A DNA stretch of 64,000 bases from Oscillospiraceae bacterium. GTDB lineage: Bacteria > Bacillota > Clostridia > Oscillospirales > Oscillospiraceae. Shown here piece by piece: positions 1 to 9,604 of this stretch; position 1 is the first letter of the stretch; each line of letters begins with the position of its first letter. The translations under genes and the position numbers were made by a program. Where the stretch lies: NCBI GenBank assembly GCA_009785525.1, contig WQWC01000001.1, positions 62,001 through 126,000 on the forward strand, in the 5' to 3' direction. The notes under the pieces are model-generated. The model was not told where the DNA came from, ran no database searches, and saw nothing but the letters and a program-made list of their open reading frames with translations.

Positions 1-2286
1 GAAATTCAAAGCACGGCGGACGGTCTGGTCAATTTCTTCAAGGTCCGGCTCATTTTCAGCGGGGATTATAACGGTTTTCACCCCGGCGCGCATCGCAGCC
101 ATGGTCTTCTCTTTTAATCCGCCGATACGCAGTATCCGGCCGCGCAGCGATATCTCGCCCGTCATCGCAATGTCGCGCCGCACGGGTGCGTTGCACAACG
201 CAGAAATCACCGCCAGGCACATCGTAATTCCGGCGGATGGACCATCTTTCGGAATCGCTCCTTCCGGGAAATGGATATGGATATCCTTTGTTTTGTAAAA
301 ATCTGGGTCAATCCGCAATTTGTCTGCTCTGCTGCGTATATATGACACCGCCGCCCGGGCGGATTCTTTCATCACGTCGCCGAGGTTGCCGGTCAATTCA
401 AGTTTGCCGGTGCCTGCGACTACATTGACCTCGACCATCAACACAGTCCCGCCGGTTGTTGTCCAGGCAAGGCCGTTGACAAGTCCGATCTCAGATCCTG
501 AAGCCAACGTTTCAGGCGTGAATTTGCGCACACCAAGGAATGTCTCCAACATATCAGTACCCAGCGTAACCGATTTAAGCTCATCCTCCGCTATTTTCGC
601 CGCAGTTTTACGGCATACGGCGGCAATCTGCCTTTCTAATACGCGGACGCCTGACTCACGCGTATAGCTGGAAACTATTTCAAGAATCGCTTCGTCCCGG
701 AATTTCAGCTGGCGACCTGTAAGCCCGTGCTTTTTCCGCTGTTTCGGGACGAGATGGCGTTTGGCTATTTCCAGTTTTTCCATATCGGTATAACTGGTAA
801 GCTCAATAACCTCCATCCTGTCAAGAAGCGGGCGCGGTATTGTTTGCGTGGTGTTCGCCGTCGTCACAAACATGACATCTGATAAATCAAACGGAACTTC
901 TAGATAATGGTCGCGGAACGTGGCGTTCTGCTCCGGATCAAGCGCTTCGAGAAGTGCCGAAGCCGGATCCCCCCTGTGGTCACGGCCAAGTTTATCAATC
1001 TCGTCCAACAGCAGCAGCGGATTCCGGCTGCCCGCCTGTTTAACTGCGGAGATAATCCTGCCCGGCATAGCGCCGACATAGGTTTTCCTATGTCCGCGAA
1101 TCTCTGCCTCATCATGCACGCCTCCCAAGGAGAGCCGCGCCAGCTTTCTGTTAAGCGATTTCGCTATGCTGATAGCCACCGACGTTTTTCCGACTCCCGG
1201 CGGGCCGACAAGGCATATGATAGCTCCTTTTATATTGGGGGCAAGCTGCTTGACTGCCAGAAACTCAATAATCCGCTCTTTCACTTTGTCAAGACCGAAG
1301 TGGTCGTCATCCAGAATTTTTCTGGCGGCCACAACATCCACACGCTCCTGAGTCGTTGTGTTCCATGGCAATTCCAAAACCAAATCAAGATAGTTCCTGA
1401 TAACAGACGCCTCGGCCGAACCGAATGACTGTTTTTCAAGTTTGTCTATTTCTTTTAATATTTTCTTTTCTATTTCTTCTTCAAGCTTCAGTGCAAGGAT
1501 GCGCTCTCTGTAAACCCGTAGCTCTGAATGTTCATCGCTGCCCATTGATTCGCCGAGTTCGGCCTGGATCACTTTAAGCTGTTCACGCAAAACATGCTCC
1601 CTGTGATTCCCCTCCAGCCGCATACGCAGCTTGTTATCAATCTGGCGTTCAATCGCCAGAACCTCAATCTCACGAGCCAGAAGGTCGCAAATCATTTCAA
1701 GGCGTTTCACCGGTTTAAGCGTCTCTAGAATAAGCTGCTTATTTTCCGGCTTCATATACATGTTCTGTATTATATAGTCGGCTATTTTTCCGGGTTCTGT
1801 GATCGAAAAAAGCCCGAGGACGGTTTCACGCGATACGCCTGCTGACAAGGCGGAATACGTGTCGAAGAGGCCGATGCTTTTGCGTATCATCGCCTCGACC
1901 CTGGCTGTCTTATTCGGCAGGATTTCTTCCGGAATCGGCTCAACCTCTGCCGTATAGTATCTTCTGCCGGTGTGCAGGACTTTAAGCCGTGCGCGGCTCT
2001 GCCCTTCCACTAGGACTTTCATTCCGCCGTCCGGTATTTTAAGAACCTGCTTGACATAGCAGATTGTGCCGATTTTATACAAATCGCCTTCTGTCGGCAT
2101 TTCTTTTGACATATCTTTTTGTGCCAGAAGAAAAATACGCCTGCCGCTTTCATTTGCCGCGTCAAGCGCATTTGTTGATATCTTGCGCTCCACATCAAAA
2201 TTAAGCAGCATTTCCGGAAAAACGGAAAGTCCGCGTAATGCCAGCAACGGCAGTGTTTCCATTGGTGTTAAGTTATATTCATCCAT
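1..2286 (-). CDS. lon: ATP-dependent protease Lon, 3' end cut off
   Basis: Cytosolic ATP-dependent serine protease that degrades misfolded and regulatory proteins. Reading the minus strand from ATG at 2286 gives 762 codons open to the window edge: the N-terminal substrate-binding domain (starting MDEYNLTPMETLPLLALRG), an AAA+ module with Walker A GPPGVGKT near residue 360, then the peptidase domain. The catalytic dyad is visible: Ser684 in KDGPSAG and Lys725 in GGLKEK. About 40 C-terminal residues should lie outside the window. A GGAGG site sits 8 nt before the ATG. It follows clpX on the same strand, separated by 105 bp that hold an AT-rich inverted repeat, so it may have its own promoter or a processed transcript. 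The tig-clpP-clpX-lon order is typical of Firmicutes. Confidence 0.97.
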   Translation of the reverse strand, partial: MDEYNLTPMETLPLLALRGLSVFPEMLLNFDVERKISTNALDAANESGRRIFLLAQKDMSKEMPTEGDLYKIGTICYVKQVLKIPDGGMKVLVEGQSRARLKVLHTGRRYYTAEVEPIPEEILPNKTARVEAMIRKSIGLFDTYSALSAGVSRETVLGLFSITEPGKIADYIIQNMYMKPENKQLILETLKPVKRLEMICDLLAREIEVLAIERQIDNKLRMRLEGNHREHVLREQLKVIQAELGESMGSDEHSELRVYRERILALKLEEEIEKKILKEIDKLEKQSFGSAEASVIRNYLDLVLELPWNTTTQERVDVVAARKILDDDHFGLDKVKERIIEFLAVKQLAPNIKGAIICLVGPPGVGKTSVAISIAKSLNRKLARLSLGGVHDEAEIRGHRKTYVGAMPGRIISAVKQAGSRNPLLLLDEIDKLGRDHRGDPASALLEALDPEQNATFRDHYLEVPFDLSDVMFVTTANTTQTIPRPLLDRMEVIELTSYTDMEKLEIAKRHLVPKQRKKHGLTGRQLKFRDEAILEIVSSYTRESGVRVLERQIAAVCRKTAAKIAEDELKSVTLGTDMLETFLGVRKFTPETLASGSEIGLVNGLAWTTTGGTVLMVEVNVVAGTGKLELTGNLGDVMKESARAAVSYIRSRADKLRIDPDFYKTKDIHIHFPEGAIPKDGPSAGITMCLAVISALCNAPVRRDIAMTGEISLRGRILRIGGLKEKTMAAMRAGVKTVIIPAENEPDLEEIDQTVRRALNF

Positions 2287-2325
2287 AGATTAAAGCCTCC
2301 TTGTACGCGCGTCTGGCGCAGATTC

Positions 2326-2380
2326 AAGATAAAAGATATAAGAGATAAGATAAAATCTTAACTCTTAACTCTTACATCTT
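2326..2380. repeat. AT-rich inverted repeat between clpX and lon
   Basis: Two 26-bp arms (2326-2351 and 2355-2380) are inverted copies matching at about 21 of 26 positions, with a 3-nt spacer. The right arm is built from direct repeats of a TTAACTC-type heptamer. Transcribed, it would fold into one long A/U-rich hairpin between clpX and lon. It could modulate read-through or mRNA processing; no function can be assigned from sequence alone. Confidence 0.7.
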
Positions 2381-2391
2381 AAATCATACAA

Positions 2392-3678
2392 TTACGACGC
2401 ACTTATCGCGTCGGGGTCAATCTGCGGTTTGGGGCGCTTTGTAAGCGTGGGTTTGGCGAGACCCAAAACGCTGTTTTTTGTTATCGTCACTTTGTCGATT
2501 TTTTTATCGGACGGCACATTGTACATGATTGGCAACATTGTCTTCTCCATAATACTGCGCAATCCGCGTGCACCGATTTCCATATCTATCGCCTCGTCTG
2601 CGATTGCCCCCAGCGCATCGTCAGCAAACTCCAGCTTGACATTGTCATAGCTCATCAGCGTGATATACTGGCGGACAAGCGAATTCTTAGGCTCTGTCAA
2701 AATCCTGACCATATCGTCGCGGGACAGCGAATTGAGCGGCGCTATCACCGGCATACGACCCACAAGTTCCGGAATCAGACCATACTTCAAAAGATCATGC
2801 GGCTGGGTGTTTTTCAGGATATCACCGACATCCCTTTCTTTTTTGCTTTTTATCTCCGCGCCGAAGCCTATGCTTTTTTTATCCAGCCTGTTTTCAATTA
2901 TCTTATCTATCCCGTCAAACGCACCGCCACAGATGAACAGTATATTCGTCGTGTCAATGCTGATAAATTCCTGATGCGGGTGCTTCCGTCCGCCCTGCGG
3001 CGGGACGTTTGCGACCGTGCCTTCAAGTATCTTCAACAGCGCCTGCTGCACACCTTCGCCCGATACATCGCGCGTTATTGATGTGTTCTCGCTCTTTCTG
3101 GCAATCTTGTCGATCTCATCGATGTATATAATCCCGCGCTGGGCACTCTCCACATCAAAATCGGCAGCTTGAAGAAGCCTGAGTAGAATGTTTTCAACAT
3201 CGTCTCCGACATATCCGGCTTCGGTCAGCGTCGTCGCGTCGGCAATTGCGAACGGGACTTTCAGTATCCGCGCCAATGTCTGCGCGAAAAGCGTTTTGCC
3301 GCAACCGGTCGGGCCTATCAGCAGGATGTTGCTTTTCTGCAGTTCTGTGTCGCTGCTTTCACGGTGTATAAGCCGCTTATAATGATTATAAACGGCCACC
3401 GAAAGCGCAATCTTCGCATTCTCCTGCCCAATAGCATAATCATCCAGCGTCGCACGGATTTCAGCCGGTTTTGGCAGGCGGTCGAAATCCAGTCCCATTT
3501 CTTCGGCTTGCACTATTTTCATTTGCATTATCTCGTCACCGAGTATGCTTGTGCATAGTGAGACACACTCGTTACATATATACGACGCGCCCTGGCCCGC
3601 TATGATCCTGTCAACCTGATCCTGACTCTTCCCGCAGAAACTGCACCGGATGCCTCTTCCCTCGTCATTCTTTGCCAT
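2392..3678 (-). CDS. clpX: ATP-dependent Clp protease ATP-binding subunit ClpX
   Basis: AAA+ unfoldase that feeds substrates to ClpP. The 428 residues match full-length ClpX. The N-terminal zinc-binding domain has Cys12, Cys15, Cys35 and Cys38; Walker A GPTGCGKT is at 122-129, the pore loop GYVGDD at about 155-160, Walker B IYIDEID at 184-190, and the ClpP-docking IGF loop is seen as KSIGFGAE. It starts 11 nt after the clpP stop, with AGGGGA upstream of the ATG, so clpP and clpX are surely co-transcribed. No unusual residues were seen. Confidence 0.98.
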   Translation of the reverse strand: MAKNDEGRGIRCSFCGKSQDQVDRIIAGQGASYICNECVSLCTSILGDEIMQMKIVQAEEMGLDFDRLPKPAEIRATLDDYAIGQENAKIALSVAVYNHYKRLIHRESSDTELQKSNILLIGPTGCGKTLFAQTLARILKVPFAIADATTLTEAGYVGDDVENILLRLLQAADFDVESAQRGIIYIDEIDKIARKSENTSITRDVSGEGVQQALLKILEGTVANVPPQGGRKHPHQEFISIDTTNILFICGGAFDGIDKIIENRLDKKSIGFGAEIKSKKERDVGDILKNTQPHDLLKYGLIPELVGRMPVIAPLNSLSRDDMVRILTEPKNSLVRQYITLMSYDNVKLEFADDALGAIADEAIDMEIGARGLRSIMEKTMLPIMYNVPSDKKIDKVTITKNSVLGLAKPTLTKRPKPQIDPDAISAS

Positions 3679-3689
3679 GAAAGTTTCCC

Positions 3690-4271
3690 CTATCGTTTAA
3701 TTATCACATCGTCGATAAGGCCAAAGGCCTTTGCTTCTTCGGCGGTCATAAAATTATCGCGCTCAGACGCGTTGCGGACTTCTTCTACCGTCTTGCCGGT
3801 GTTCTCCGCAAGTATTTTGTTAAGACGATCTTTGATTTTCAGAATATTCTCCGCGTGTATCTGAATATCGGTCGCCTGCCCTTTGAACCCGCCGGACGGC
3901 TGGTGTATCATTATTTCGGCATTCGGCAACGCGACTCTTTTGCCTTTCGCCCCCGCCGATAGCAGGAACGCGCCCATGCTTGCGGCCAGTCCGATACAAA
4001 TCGTAGACACATCGGCCTTGATATACTGCATCGTGTCATAAATCGCAAGCCCTGCTGTCACAGACCCGCCGGGGCTGTTGATGTAAAACTGAATGTCTTT
4101 ATCAGGATCCTGCGCCTCCAGATACAACAATTGCGCCACAACCAGGCTCGCAGTCGTATCATTGACTTCCTCGCTTAGAAAAACTATGCGATCATTAAGC
4201 AATCTTGAAAAAATATCATAAGACCGCTCACCACGGGAGGTTTGTTCTACTACATACGGTACTAATGCCAC
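3690..4271 (-). CDS. clpP: ATP-dependent Clp protease proteolytic subunit ClpP
   Basis: Serine peptidase subunit of the ClpXP barrel. The frame can begin at a TTG at 4280, but that codon directly abuts the AAGGAG site. The GTG at 4271 lies 9 nt after it and gives the usual N-terminus [11 protein letters not shown], so that start is preferred (193 aa). The catalytic triad, numbered from this start, is Ser98 (GLAASMGAF), His123 (MIHQPSGG) and Asp172 (ERDNFMT). It lies 86 bp downstream of tig and 11 bp upstream of clpX, in one apparent operon. No clear CtsR-type operator was recognised in the tig-clpP gap. Confidence 0.97.
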   Translation of the reverse strand: MALVPYVVEQTSRGERSYDIFSRLLNDRIVFLSEEVNDTTASLVVAQLLYLEAQDPDKDIQFYINSPGGSVTAGLAIYDTMQYIKADVSTICIGLAASMGAFLLSAGAKGKRVALPNAEIMIHQPSGGFKGQATDIQIHAENILKIKDRLNKILAENTGKTVEEVRNASERDNFMTAEEAKAFGLIDDVIIKR

Positions 4272-4357
4272 TTCGTTCAACTCCTTAAATTTGAATAGTC
4301 ACAAAGAATATTATCCAATGATATGGAGAAGTATTCATATGTTCAGTTTATGTCGGT

Positions 4358-5992
4358 TTAGTCTTCCTTAGGTGCCTCAGCCTTTTTAGCCGGCGGTTTC
4401 TTCGCCGCGGGCTTCTTGGCCGCCGGTTTCTTCTCTCCGTCCGCCGTCGCTGTTGCCGCCGGTTTCTTTGCTGCGGGTTTCTTTGCGGCGGGCTCCGCTT
4501 TTTTCTCAGCTGCCGGGGTTTTCTCTGTCTCTGCCTTTTTAGCCGGCGACTTCTTCGCAGCAGGCTTTTTCTCTTCGCTTGTCGCCGCTTCTGCTTTCTC
4601 TGCCGCCGGTTTCTTGGTTGCTGGCTTTTTAGCGGCAGGTTTCTTTGCCGCAGGTTTGGATTCCTTTTCCTCCGATTCCACTGCAACTTCCGATTCGGCG
4701 GGCGGAGCTTCGGCCGTCGCATTCTCGGTCACGATTTTTGCAGCGGCACGCATTTTCAGATCGCCTGTCACCGCTTCCGTCTCCAATGACTGCTTGACCG
4801 TATCGACTTCCATGCCGTAGCGTTCGGCCAGCGCGGCATATTCGCTCTCAATATCTTCGTCTGTGACTTTGACACCCTCAAGCTCGGCTATTTTTTCCAG
4901 CACGAGCATTGTTTTCAACTGTTTTACACTTTGGTCTCGCATGTTCATTTGGAATTGCTCCGGCGTCAGGTTCATCATTTGCAGATACATCTCCGGATTC
5001 ATGCCATACGCAGAAATCTGCTGGGTGAAGTTGTTTATCGAGTTTTCCATATGTTCCGCAACCATGGCATCGGGCAACTCTACCTCTATCGACTCGATTA
5101 TCTTCTCCATTAACGCGTTTTCAAACGCCGCGTCAGCCTCTTGCTGCTTCGCCTCCGCGATTTTTGCCCTTATGTCCGCTTTATATTCTTCAAGCGTGTC
5201 AAACTCCGACACGTCTTTTGCAAACTCGTCATCCAGCTCCGGCATAATCTTCGATTTGACTTCGTTGAGCTTCACCTTGAACACGACAGCTTTCCCTGCC
5301 AGATTTTCCGAGTAATTTTCAGGGAATACCAAGTCCAGGTCACGCTCTTCACCGGTGACCATGCCTTGCACTTTCTCTTCAAATCCCGGAATAAACGTGC
5401 CGGAGCCGAGTTCAAGTTCATAATTCTCGCCTTTGCCGCCGTCAAACGCCACACCATCAACAAAACCTTCGAAGTCCATCACAGCCGTATCCCCGTTTAT
5501 TGCGGGGCGATCAACTGTCTCTGTACGTGCATTGCGTGTCTGGAGTGCGGCGAGCTCACTGTCGATCTCGACATCGGCAACCTCGACCGCAGGCTTCACG
5601 GCGGAGAGGCCCTTATACTCACCCAGCGTCACCTCCGGATACAATGCGGCGTTCAGCGTGATCTCTGCGCTTTCGTCGTCTTTGATATCAACGTCCGTCA
5701 CCTGCGGGAAACTGGCAAGTCTTACATCGTCTCCCTTTTCCTTTACGCTGAAACTCACCACATCAGGCAGAATGATATCCAGCGCGTCATTGTAAAAAAC
5801 TGAGTTTCCGTACATATTTTCAATTATCTTCCGGGGCGCTTTGCCCCTGCGAAAACCTGGTACAGCTATTTGATTCTTGTTCTTAATATATGCCTTATGT
5901 TTTGCCGCGTCAAACTCTTCCCGGCTTATCTTGACGATGAGTTCCGTCATGTTTTTTTCTTTTTTCTCAATGCTCTTTAAGTTCAACTTCAT
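4358..5992 (-). CDS. tig: Trigger factor with a Lys/Ala/Pro-rich C-terminal tail
   Basis: Ribosome-associated chaperone and peptidyl-prolyl isomerase. The ribosome-binding signature GFRRGKAP is at residues 46-53, the FKBP-type PPIase domain spans about 165-250 (VMDFEGFVDG, GTFIPGFEE), and the helical arms reach about residue 426. Typical trigger factors end near here. This one runs to 544 residues with about 118 extra residues: an acidic Ala/Glu stretch, then repeated AAKKPAAKKPA-type units, much like histone-H1-type or Alba-like basic tails. The tail is encoded by G+C-rich short repeats (about 4370-4690), which could expand or contract by slippage. It may bind nucleic acid or ribosomal RNA (inference). 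GGAGG lies just upstream of the ATG. Confidence 0.96.
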   Translation of the reverse strand: MKLNLKSIEKKEKNMTELIVKISREEFDAAKHKAYIKNKNQIAVPGFRRGKAPRKIIENMYGNSVFYNDALDIILPDVVSFSVKEKGDDVRLASFPQVTDVDIKDDESAEITLNAALYPEVTLGEYKGLSAVKPAVEVADVEIDSELAALQTRNARTETVDRPAINGDTAVMDFEGFVDGVAFDGGKGENYELELGSGTFIPGFEEKVQGMVTGEERDLDLVFPENYSENLAGKAVVFKVKLNEVKSKIMPELDDEFAKDVSEFDTLEEYKADIRAKIAEAKQQEADAAFENALMEKIIESIEVELPDAMVAEHMENSINNFTQQISAYGMNPEMYLQMMNLTPEQFQMNMRDQSVKQLKTMLVLEKIAELEGVKVTDEDIESEYAALAERYGMEVDTVKQSLETEAVTGDLKMRAAAKIVTENATAEAPPAESEVAVESEEKESKPAAKKPAAKKPATKKPAAEKAEAATSEEKKPAAKKSPAKKAETEKTPAAEKKAEPAAKKPAAKKPAATATADGEKKPAAKKPAAKKPPAKKAEAPKED

Positions 5993-6055
5993 ATCCTCCT
6001 ACCGATTTGGGGCGACTTTCATTCCCTGAAAACGACATTCAGGGCATACCAAGGT

Positions 6056-6084
6056 ATTGTATCAGAAAATTTTAGTAATTGCAA
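6056..6084 (-). promoter_or_regulatory. tig-clpP-clpX promoter
   Basis: On the minus strand, -35 TTGCAA (6079-6084), a 17-bp spacer and -10 TACAAT (6056-6061) preceded by TGA (extended -10). The leader then contains a 7-bp hairpin (CCCTGAA/TTCAGGG, about 6031-6051) before the tig ribosome site. Confidence 0.65.
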
Positions 6085-6090
6085 ATGTTT

Positions 6091-6780
6091 TTATATTATT
6101 TTCTTCGGAGCAAAGCCTGCAAAATCCGCTGAGACCATTTCATAGAAAATTCCCTCCGCCTCCCCTTGAACTGCGAAACGGTGTCCGCTGCCGTGGATAT
6201 GTCCGTACCAGCAATTTTTCACGCAATGCTCATTCATCACGTCAATGATATCCTGACACACCATGTTTTTAAATCGCGGCGGATAATGAAAAAAGCAGAA
6301 CTTATCCAGCGCGTCGTCGGCCGATTCAAGCGACATTCGCAAGCGGGATACCTCTCGCGCCATAATTTTGCTGTTTTGTTCAGCATCGGATTCACTGTCT
6401 ATCAGCCAACCTCTGGTTCCGCAGATCGCTGTGCCCTCATAAACAAAGCTGTTATTGTGCAGAATATCAATGTTATCAATGCCGTTTTGTTCAAAAAACG
6501 ACCTTAATTTTGTCGCCGTGCCCCACCAGTAATCGTGGTTGCCTTTAAGTATTATTTTCCTGCCCGGGAGTTGATTCAGAAAACAGAAATCCTCAAGACT
6601 TTCCTCCAGCGACATGCCCCAGGATGTATCTCCGCACAGGACGCATACATCTTCGGACTCAAGATGTGAGAATCCAGCCTTGATTTTTTCAATATAATTA
6701 CTCCAGCCCCCGCCGAACACGTCCATCGGCTTGTCGGATCCGAGCGACAGGTGCAGGTCTCCAATCGCGTACAGGGACAA
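6091..6780 (-). CDS. Calcineurin-like metallophosphoesterase
   Basis: Predicted cytosolic two-metal phosphoesterase of 229 residues. The family motifs are in order: GDLHLS (Asp-x-His), GDTSWG, GNHDYWWG and, near the end, WYGHIHGSGH. The initiator is TTG at 6780, set by GGAGAG 7 nt upstream. The substrate cannot be told from sequence; relatives act on nucleotides, phosphodiesters or phosphoproteins. It lies downstream of, and away from, tig, with a hairpin (6799-6820) just before its ribosome site. Confidence 0.85.
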   Translation of the reverse strand: MSLYAIGDLHLSLGSDKPMDVFGGGWSNYIEKIKAGFSHLESEDVCVLCGDTSWGMSLEESLEDFCFLNQLPGRKIILKGNHDYWWGTATKLRSFFEQNGIDNIDILHNNSFVYEGTAICGTRGWLIDSESDAEQNSKIMAREVSRLRMSLESADDALDKFCFFHYPPRFKNMVCQDIIDVMNEHCVKNCWYGHIHGSGHRFAVQGEAEGIFYEMVSADFAGFAPKKII

Positions 6781-6798
6781 CTTTAATCTCTCCTTTTT

Positions 6799-6820
6799 CC
6801 ATCTTTTTGAAAAAAGATGG
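6799..6820. repeat. Perfect hairpin before the phosphoesterase gene
   Basis: The 10-bp arms CCATCTTTTT and AAAAAGATGG are separated by two bases. On the minus strand it precedes the AAAGGAGAG ribosome site of the phosphoesterase. It could be a weak terminator or an mRNA 5' stabiliser. Confidence 0.5.
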
Positions 6821-6938
6821 AGCCAAAAAACTTTACGGTGCTTCGCGGCATTGACGCCAAGTCGGGTATAAATTTGATTTTTTGCGTAAATACTAACCGC
6901 GCAACTTACAAGTCCAGATAATTAAGGAGTACGAAATA

Positions 6939-7124
6939 ATGGCAACAATGAAAAGCGGCGATGAAATACTCTACGGCGTCGGCTGTGATGTTGTTAACTG
7001 CAAATACCACGGCCACGCAAATCAATGCTTTGCCGACAGCATTACCGTGGAATCCCAGAACGCGGTAAAAAAGGCAGAGACGTTCTGCGGCACATTCGCG
7101 CCCCGTCCGGACGCCGCTCATTAA
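6939..7124 (+). CDS. DUF1540 small cysteine protein
   Basis: Sixty-one residues with the DUF1540 pattern: CDVVNCKYHGHANQC, an SITV segment, then FCGTF, giving four conserved Cys plus His, suited to binding a metal. A TAAGGAGT site precedes the ATG. The family is common in Clostridia and of unknown function. An opposite-strand reading frame covers the same DNA but lacks family similarity. A GC-rich hairpin (GCCGCGGG/CCCGCGGC, about 7142-7166) follows the stop. Confidence 0.8.
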   Translation: MATMKSGDEILYGVGCDVVNCKYHGHANQCFADSITVESQNAVKKAETFCGTFAPRPDAAH

Positions 7125-7193
7125 CAAGGTATGCTCCCAACGCCGCGGGCCGTGAATCCCCGCGGCTTACATATTGCGGGGCACATTACCCTT

Positions 7194-7246
7194 GTAGGGA
7201 CGACCGCCCCGGTCGTCCGCGGACGGTCGAAGGCGACCGTCCCTAC
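7194..7246. repeat. GTAGGG dispersed repeat, copy 1
   Basis: Begins GTAGGGACGACCGCCC and ends CCGTCCCTAC, with internal inverted repeats (GACGACC/GGTCGTC and ACGGTCG/CGACCGT). Its first 29 nt are identical to 61984-62012. It abuts the stop codon of the methyltransferase gene, so the element probably inserted into or shaped that 3' end. Confidence 0.7.
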
Positions 7247-8038
7247 CTATTTCCTGAATATATCAAGCGCATGGTTTGTAGTGCCCAAAAAATCTTCGCG
7301 CTCACAAGTAGCAAAGTGGTATTTTAAATACAACGCAAATGTGTCCTCATCCATCGCGTCTAGTGCTTCGCGCATATGCACGGCATAGCCATCAGATGAT
7401 ACATAATGCAGGCGGGTTACGGGAAATATGGACATCAAATCATCGATATGCTCTTTACGGACAAGTTCAAACAAATCCTCCGGCCCGGATTTTGTAGCGA
7501 ATGTTATAGGGTCAATCAACCCTTTTTCAATATATTCAGAGACATTAAGCCAGCCGCGTTTGAACCCCTGGACAAGGGTGCAGCCGTCGGATATGACATA
7601 TGCGGCAAAAATCACGCCGCCCTGTTTGGTCACACGAATTGCCTCACGCAGGGCTTGCCGCTTATCTTCTTTGTTATAAAGGTGATACAGCGGCCCCAGC
7701 AACAGCGTAATGTCATATTGATTATCCCCGAAAGCGGACAAATCCATAGCGTTGCCTTGCGTAATGGTTATGACTTCATCCGACTGAGTATTTTGACGGA
7801 AAATCTCTATATTATGCTCGATCAATTCCACCGCGTCAACGGCATATCCCTGACGCGCCAGCGCATGGGAATATCGGCCGGTTCCGGCGCCGACTTCAAG
7901 CACCCGGTCACCGGGTCTTATATACTTTTCAATGTAACGCATTGTGGTGAGGAATTCAACCGCGCCATGCTTTGTCGTAAGGCGGTTATCCTCATCAGAG
8001 TTATTGTAAAAATCAATTAAGTATTGATTTGTTTCCAT
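7247..8038 (-). CDS. Class I SAM-dependent methyltransferase
   Basis: A 263-residue Rossmann-fold methyltransferase. Motif I is VLEVGAGTGRYSHAL near residues 46-60, followed by the acidic turn AVELIEHN and motif ITLLLGPLYHLYN, the last typical of small-molecule or Smt-like clostridial methyltransferases. GGAGG is upstream of the ATG. The substrate is not recognisable. The stop codon is immediately followed by a dispersed repeat. Confidence 0.85.
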   Translation of the reverse strand: METNQYLIDFYNNSDEDNRLTTKHGAVEFLTTMRYIEKYIRPGDRVLEVGAGTGRYSHALARQGYAVDAVELIEHNIEIFRQNTQSDEVITITQGNAMDLSAFGDNQYDITLLLGPLYHLYNKEDKRQALREAIRVTKQGGVIFAAYVISDGCTLVQGFKRGWLNVSEYIEKGLIDPITFATKSGPEDLFELVRKEHIDDLMSIFPVTRLHYVSSDGYAVHMREALDAMDEDTFALYLKYHFATCEREDFLGTTNHALDIFRK

Positions 8039-8101
8039 ATTACACAGCCTCCATAATATGTAACAGGTGTCTGGGACTCTGAGAACAGCGCCCCTACAAA
8101 T

Positions 8102-9589
8102 TTACTTCAAAAACTCACGCACTGCTTGCTTCATGCCGTCCACCGGAACCGTGTCAAGAAACCTCGGCGATTTATCGTGCAACGCGCTCAGCGGCGCCGG
8201 CGCGGGGCAGCCTGTGAGATTTTCAAGCGCACCTATAAGCTCAACACCGCCTGATGTCACGGACTGGCCAAGGGCTTGCAACACACTGTCACAGAATTTA
8301 AACGGACTGGCTGTCGATACAACAACGGCGGGAGTTTTATCCCCTGTTTCGGTCCTGTAATCGCCCAAGACCTTGTAAGCCACAGCCGTATGTGTGTCTA
8401 TAAGATATTTATATTTTCCAAATAATTCCTTAATTGTCTTGTCAGTGTCATCTTCTGAACACCGCCCACCCGCGAATTTATCGGCAATCTCTGCAATAAC
8501 GTTCTCCGGGACTTCATACCGCCCGTTCTGCGTAAGGCCGGACATGCAGGCGGATACGAACGCCCCGTCTTTTTCTGCAAGCTCGAACAAAAGTCTTTCA
8601 AGATTGCTGGAAACCAGTATATCCATTGACGGTGAACTTGTTGTGAAAAACGGCCTGTTTTTATCATAGACGCCGGTGCTGATAAAATCCGTCAGCACGT
8701 CATTGCGGTTTGATGCGCAGATCAATTTCTTTATCGGCAGTCCCATCTTTTTTGCGTAATATCCCGCCAGAATATTGCCGAAATTCCCAGTGGGTACGCA
8801 GAAGTTGATCTCATCTCCGTATTTGATCGTTCCATCCGCGAGCAGATCGCAATAGGCTGAGACATAATAGGCTATCTGCGGAACCAATCGACCCCAGTTG
8901 ATGGAATTCGCCGATGACAGGAAGAAGCCTTTTTCATCGAGTTCTGTACGTAAACTCTCATCGGAAAATATCGCTTTAACGCCTGTCTGCGCGTCGTCAA
9001 AGTTTCCGTTCACCGCAACAACATTTACATTGCTGCCGCTTTGAGAAGTCATTTGCAATTTCTGCACGTCAGACACGCCGTCTTGCGGATAGAATACCAT
9101 GATTCTTGTGCCGGGTACATCGCAAAATCCCTCCAGCGCGGCTTTGCCGGTGTCACCCGATGTGGCAACGAGTATACACGCCTCGCGGGATTCATTCGTC
9201 TTGCGCAACGACGCTGTCAGAAGTCTCGGCATGATTTGCAGCGCCATATCCTTAAACGCGCTTGTCGGCCCATGCCAAAGCTCCAGGAACGCCGTTTCCG
9301 CGTCAAGCTTATAGAGCGGCGCGATGGCAGGATGATCATATCCCGGCTGGCTGTATGCCTCCCCGGCGTATTGATCAAGCGCTTCTGCGCTGAAGTCGTC
9401 AAGAAATAATTCCAATATCCGTGCCGCACGATCTTTATACGGCTTGGATACTAGGCTTGTTATCATGTCCTCCGTGAGTTTCGGAAAACTCTCCGGTACG
9501 AAAAGTCCGCCGTCTATCGAAAGCCCCCGCGCTATCGCCTCGGCAGAAGTCAGTTTTAGACTTGCGTCTCTTGTGCTTTGATATCGCAT
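8102..9589 (-). CDS. thrC: Threonine synthase
   Basis: PLP enzyme converting O-phosphohomoserine to threonine, the last step of threonine synthesis. The 495-residue length and the N-terminus MRYQSTRD fit the long threonine synthase class. The PLP-binding lysine is Lys113 in GPTSAFKDMALQ. The glycine-rich phosphate loop appears as VATSGDTGKAAL. An AAGGAT site precedes the ATG. It starts 15 nt after yraN, so it is probably the last gene of the lepB-rbgA-rnhB-yraN transcript. No other threonine-pathway gene is nearby. Confidence 0.96.
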   Translation of the reverse strand: MRYQSTRDASLKLTSAEAIARGLSIDGGLFVPESFPKLTEDMITSLVSKPYKDRAARILELFLDDFSAEALDQYAGEAYSQPGYDHPAIAPLYKLDAETAFLELWHGPTSAFKDMALQIMPRLLTASLRKTNESREACILVATSGDTGKAALEGFCDVPGTRIMVFYPQDGVSDVQKLQMTSQSGSNVNVVAVNGNFDDAQTGVKAIFSDESLRTELDEKGFFLSSANSINWGRLVPQIAYYVSAYCDLLADGTIKYGDEINFCVPTGNFGNILAGYYAKKMGLPIKKLICASNRNDVLTDFISTGVYDKNRPFFTTSSPSMDILVSSNLERLLFELAEKDGAFVSACMSGLTQNGRYEVPENVIAEIADKFAGGRCSEDDTDKTIKELFGKYKYLIDTHTAVAYKVLGDYRTETGDKTPAVVVSTASPFKFCDSVLQALGQSVTSGGVELIGALENLTGCPAPAPLSALHDKSPRFLDTVPVDGMKQAVREFLK

Positions 9590-9604
9590 GGTAATTTTAT
9601 CCTT

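Noticed and set aside
4416..4820. Plus-strand Ala/Phe/Gly-rich open frame opposite the tig tail
   Set aside because: It is the complement of the AAKKPA-coding repeats; no ribosome site and the composition is explained by the tail.
6906..7127. Minus-strand 73-residue open frame
   Set aside because: Shadow of the DUF1540 gene on the plus strand, which has the Cys pattern and ribosome site.
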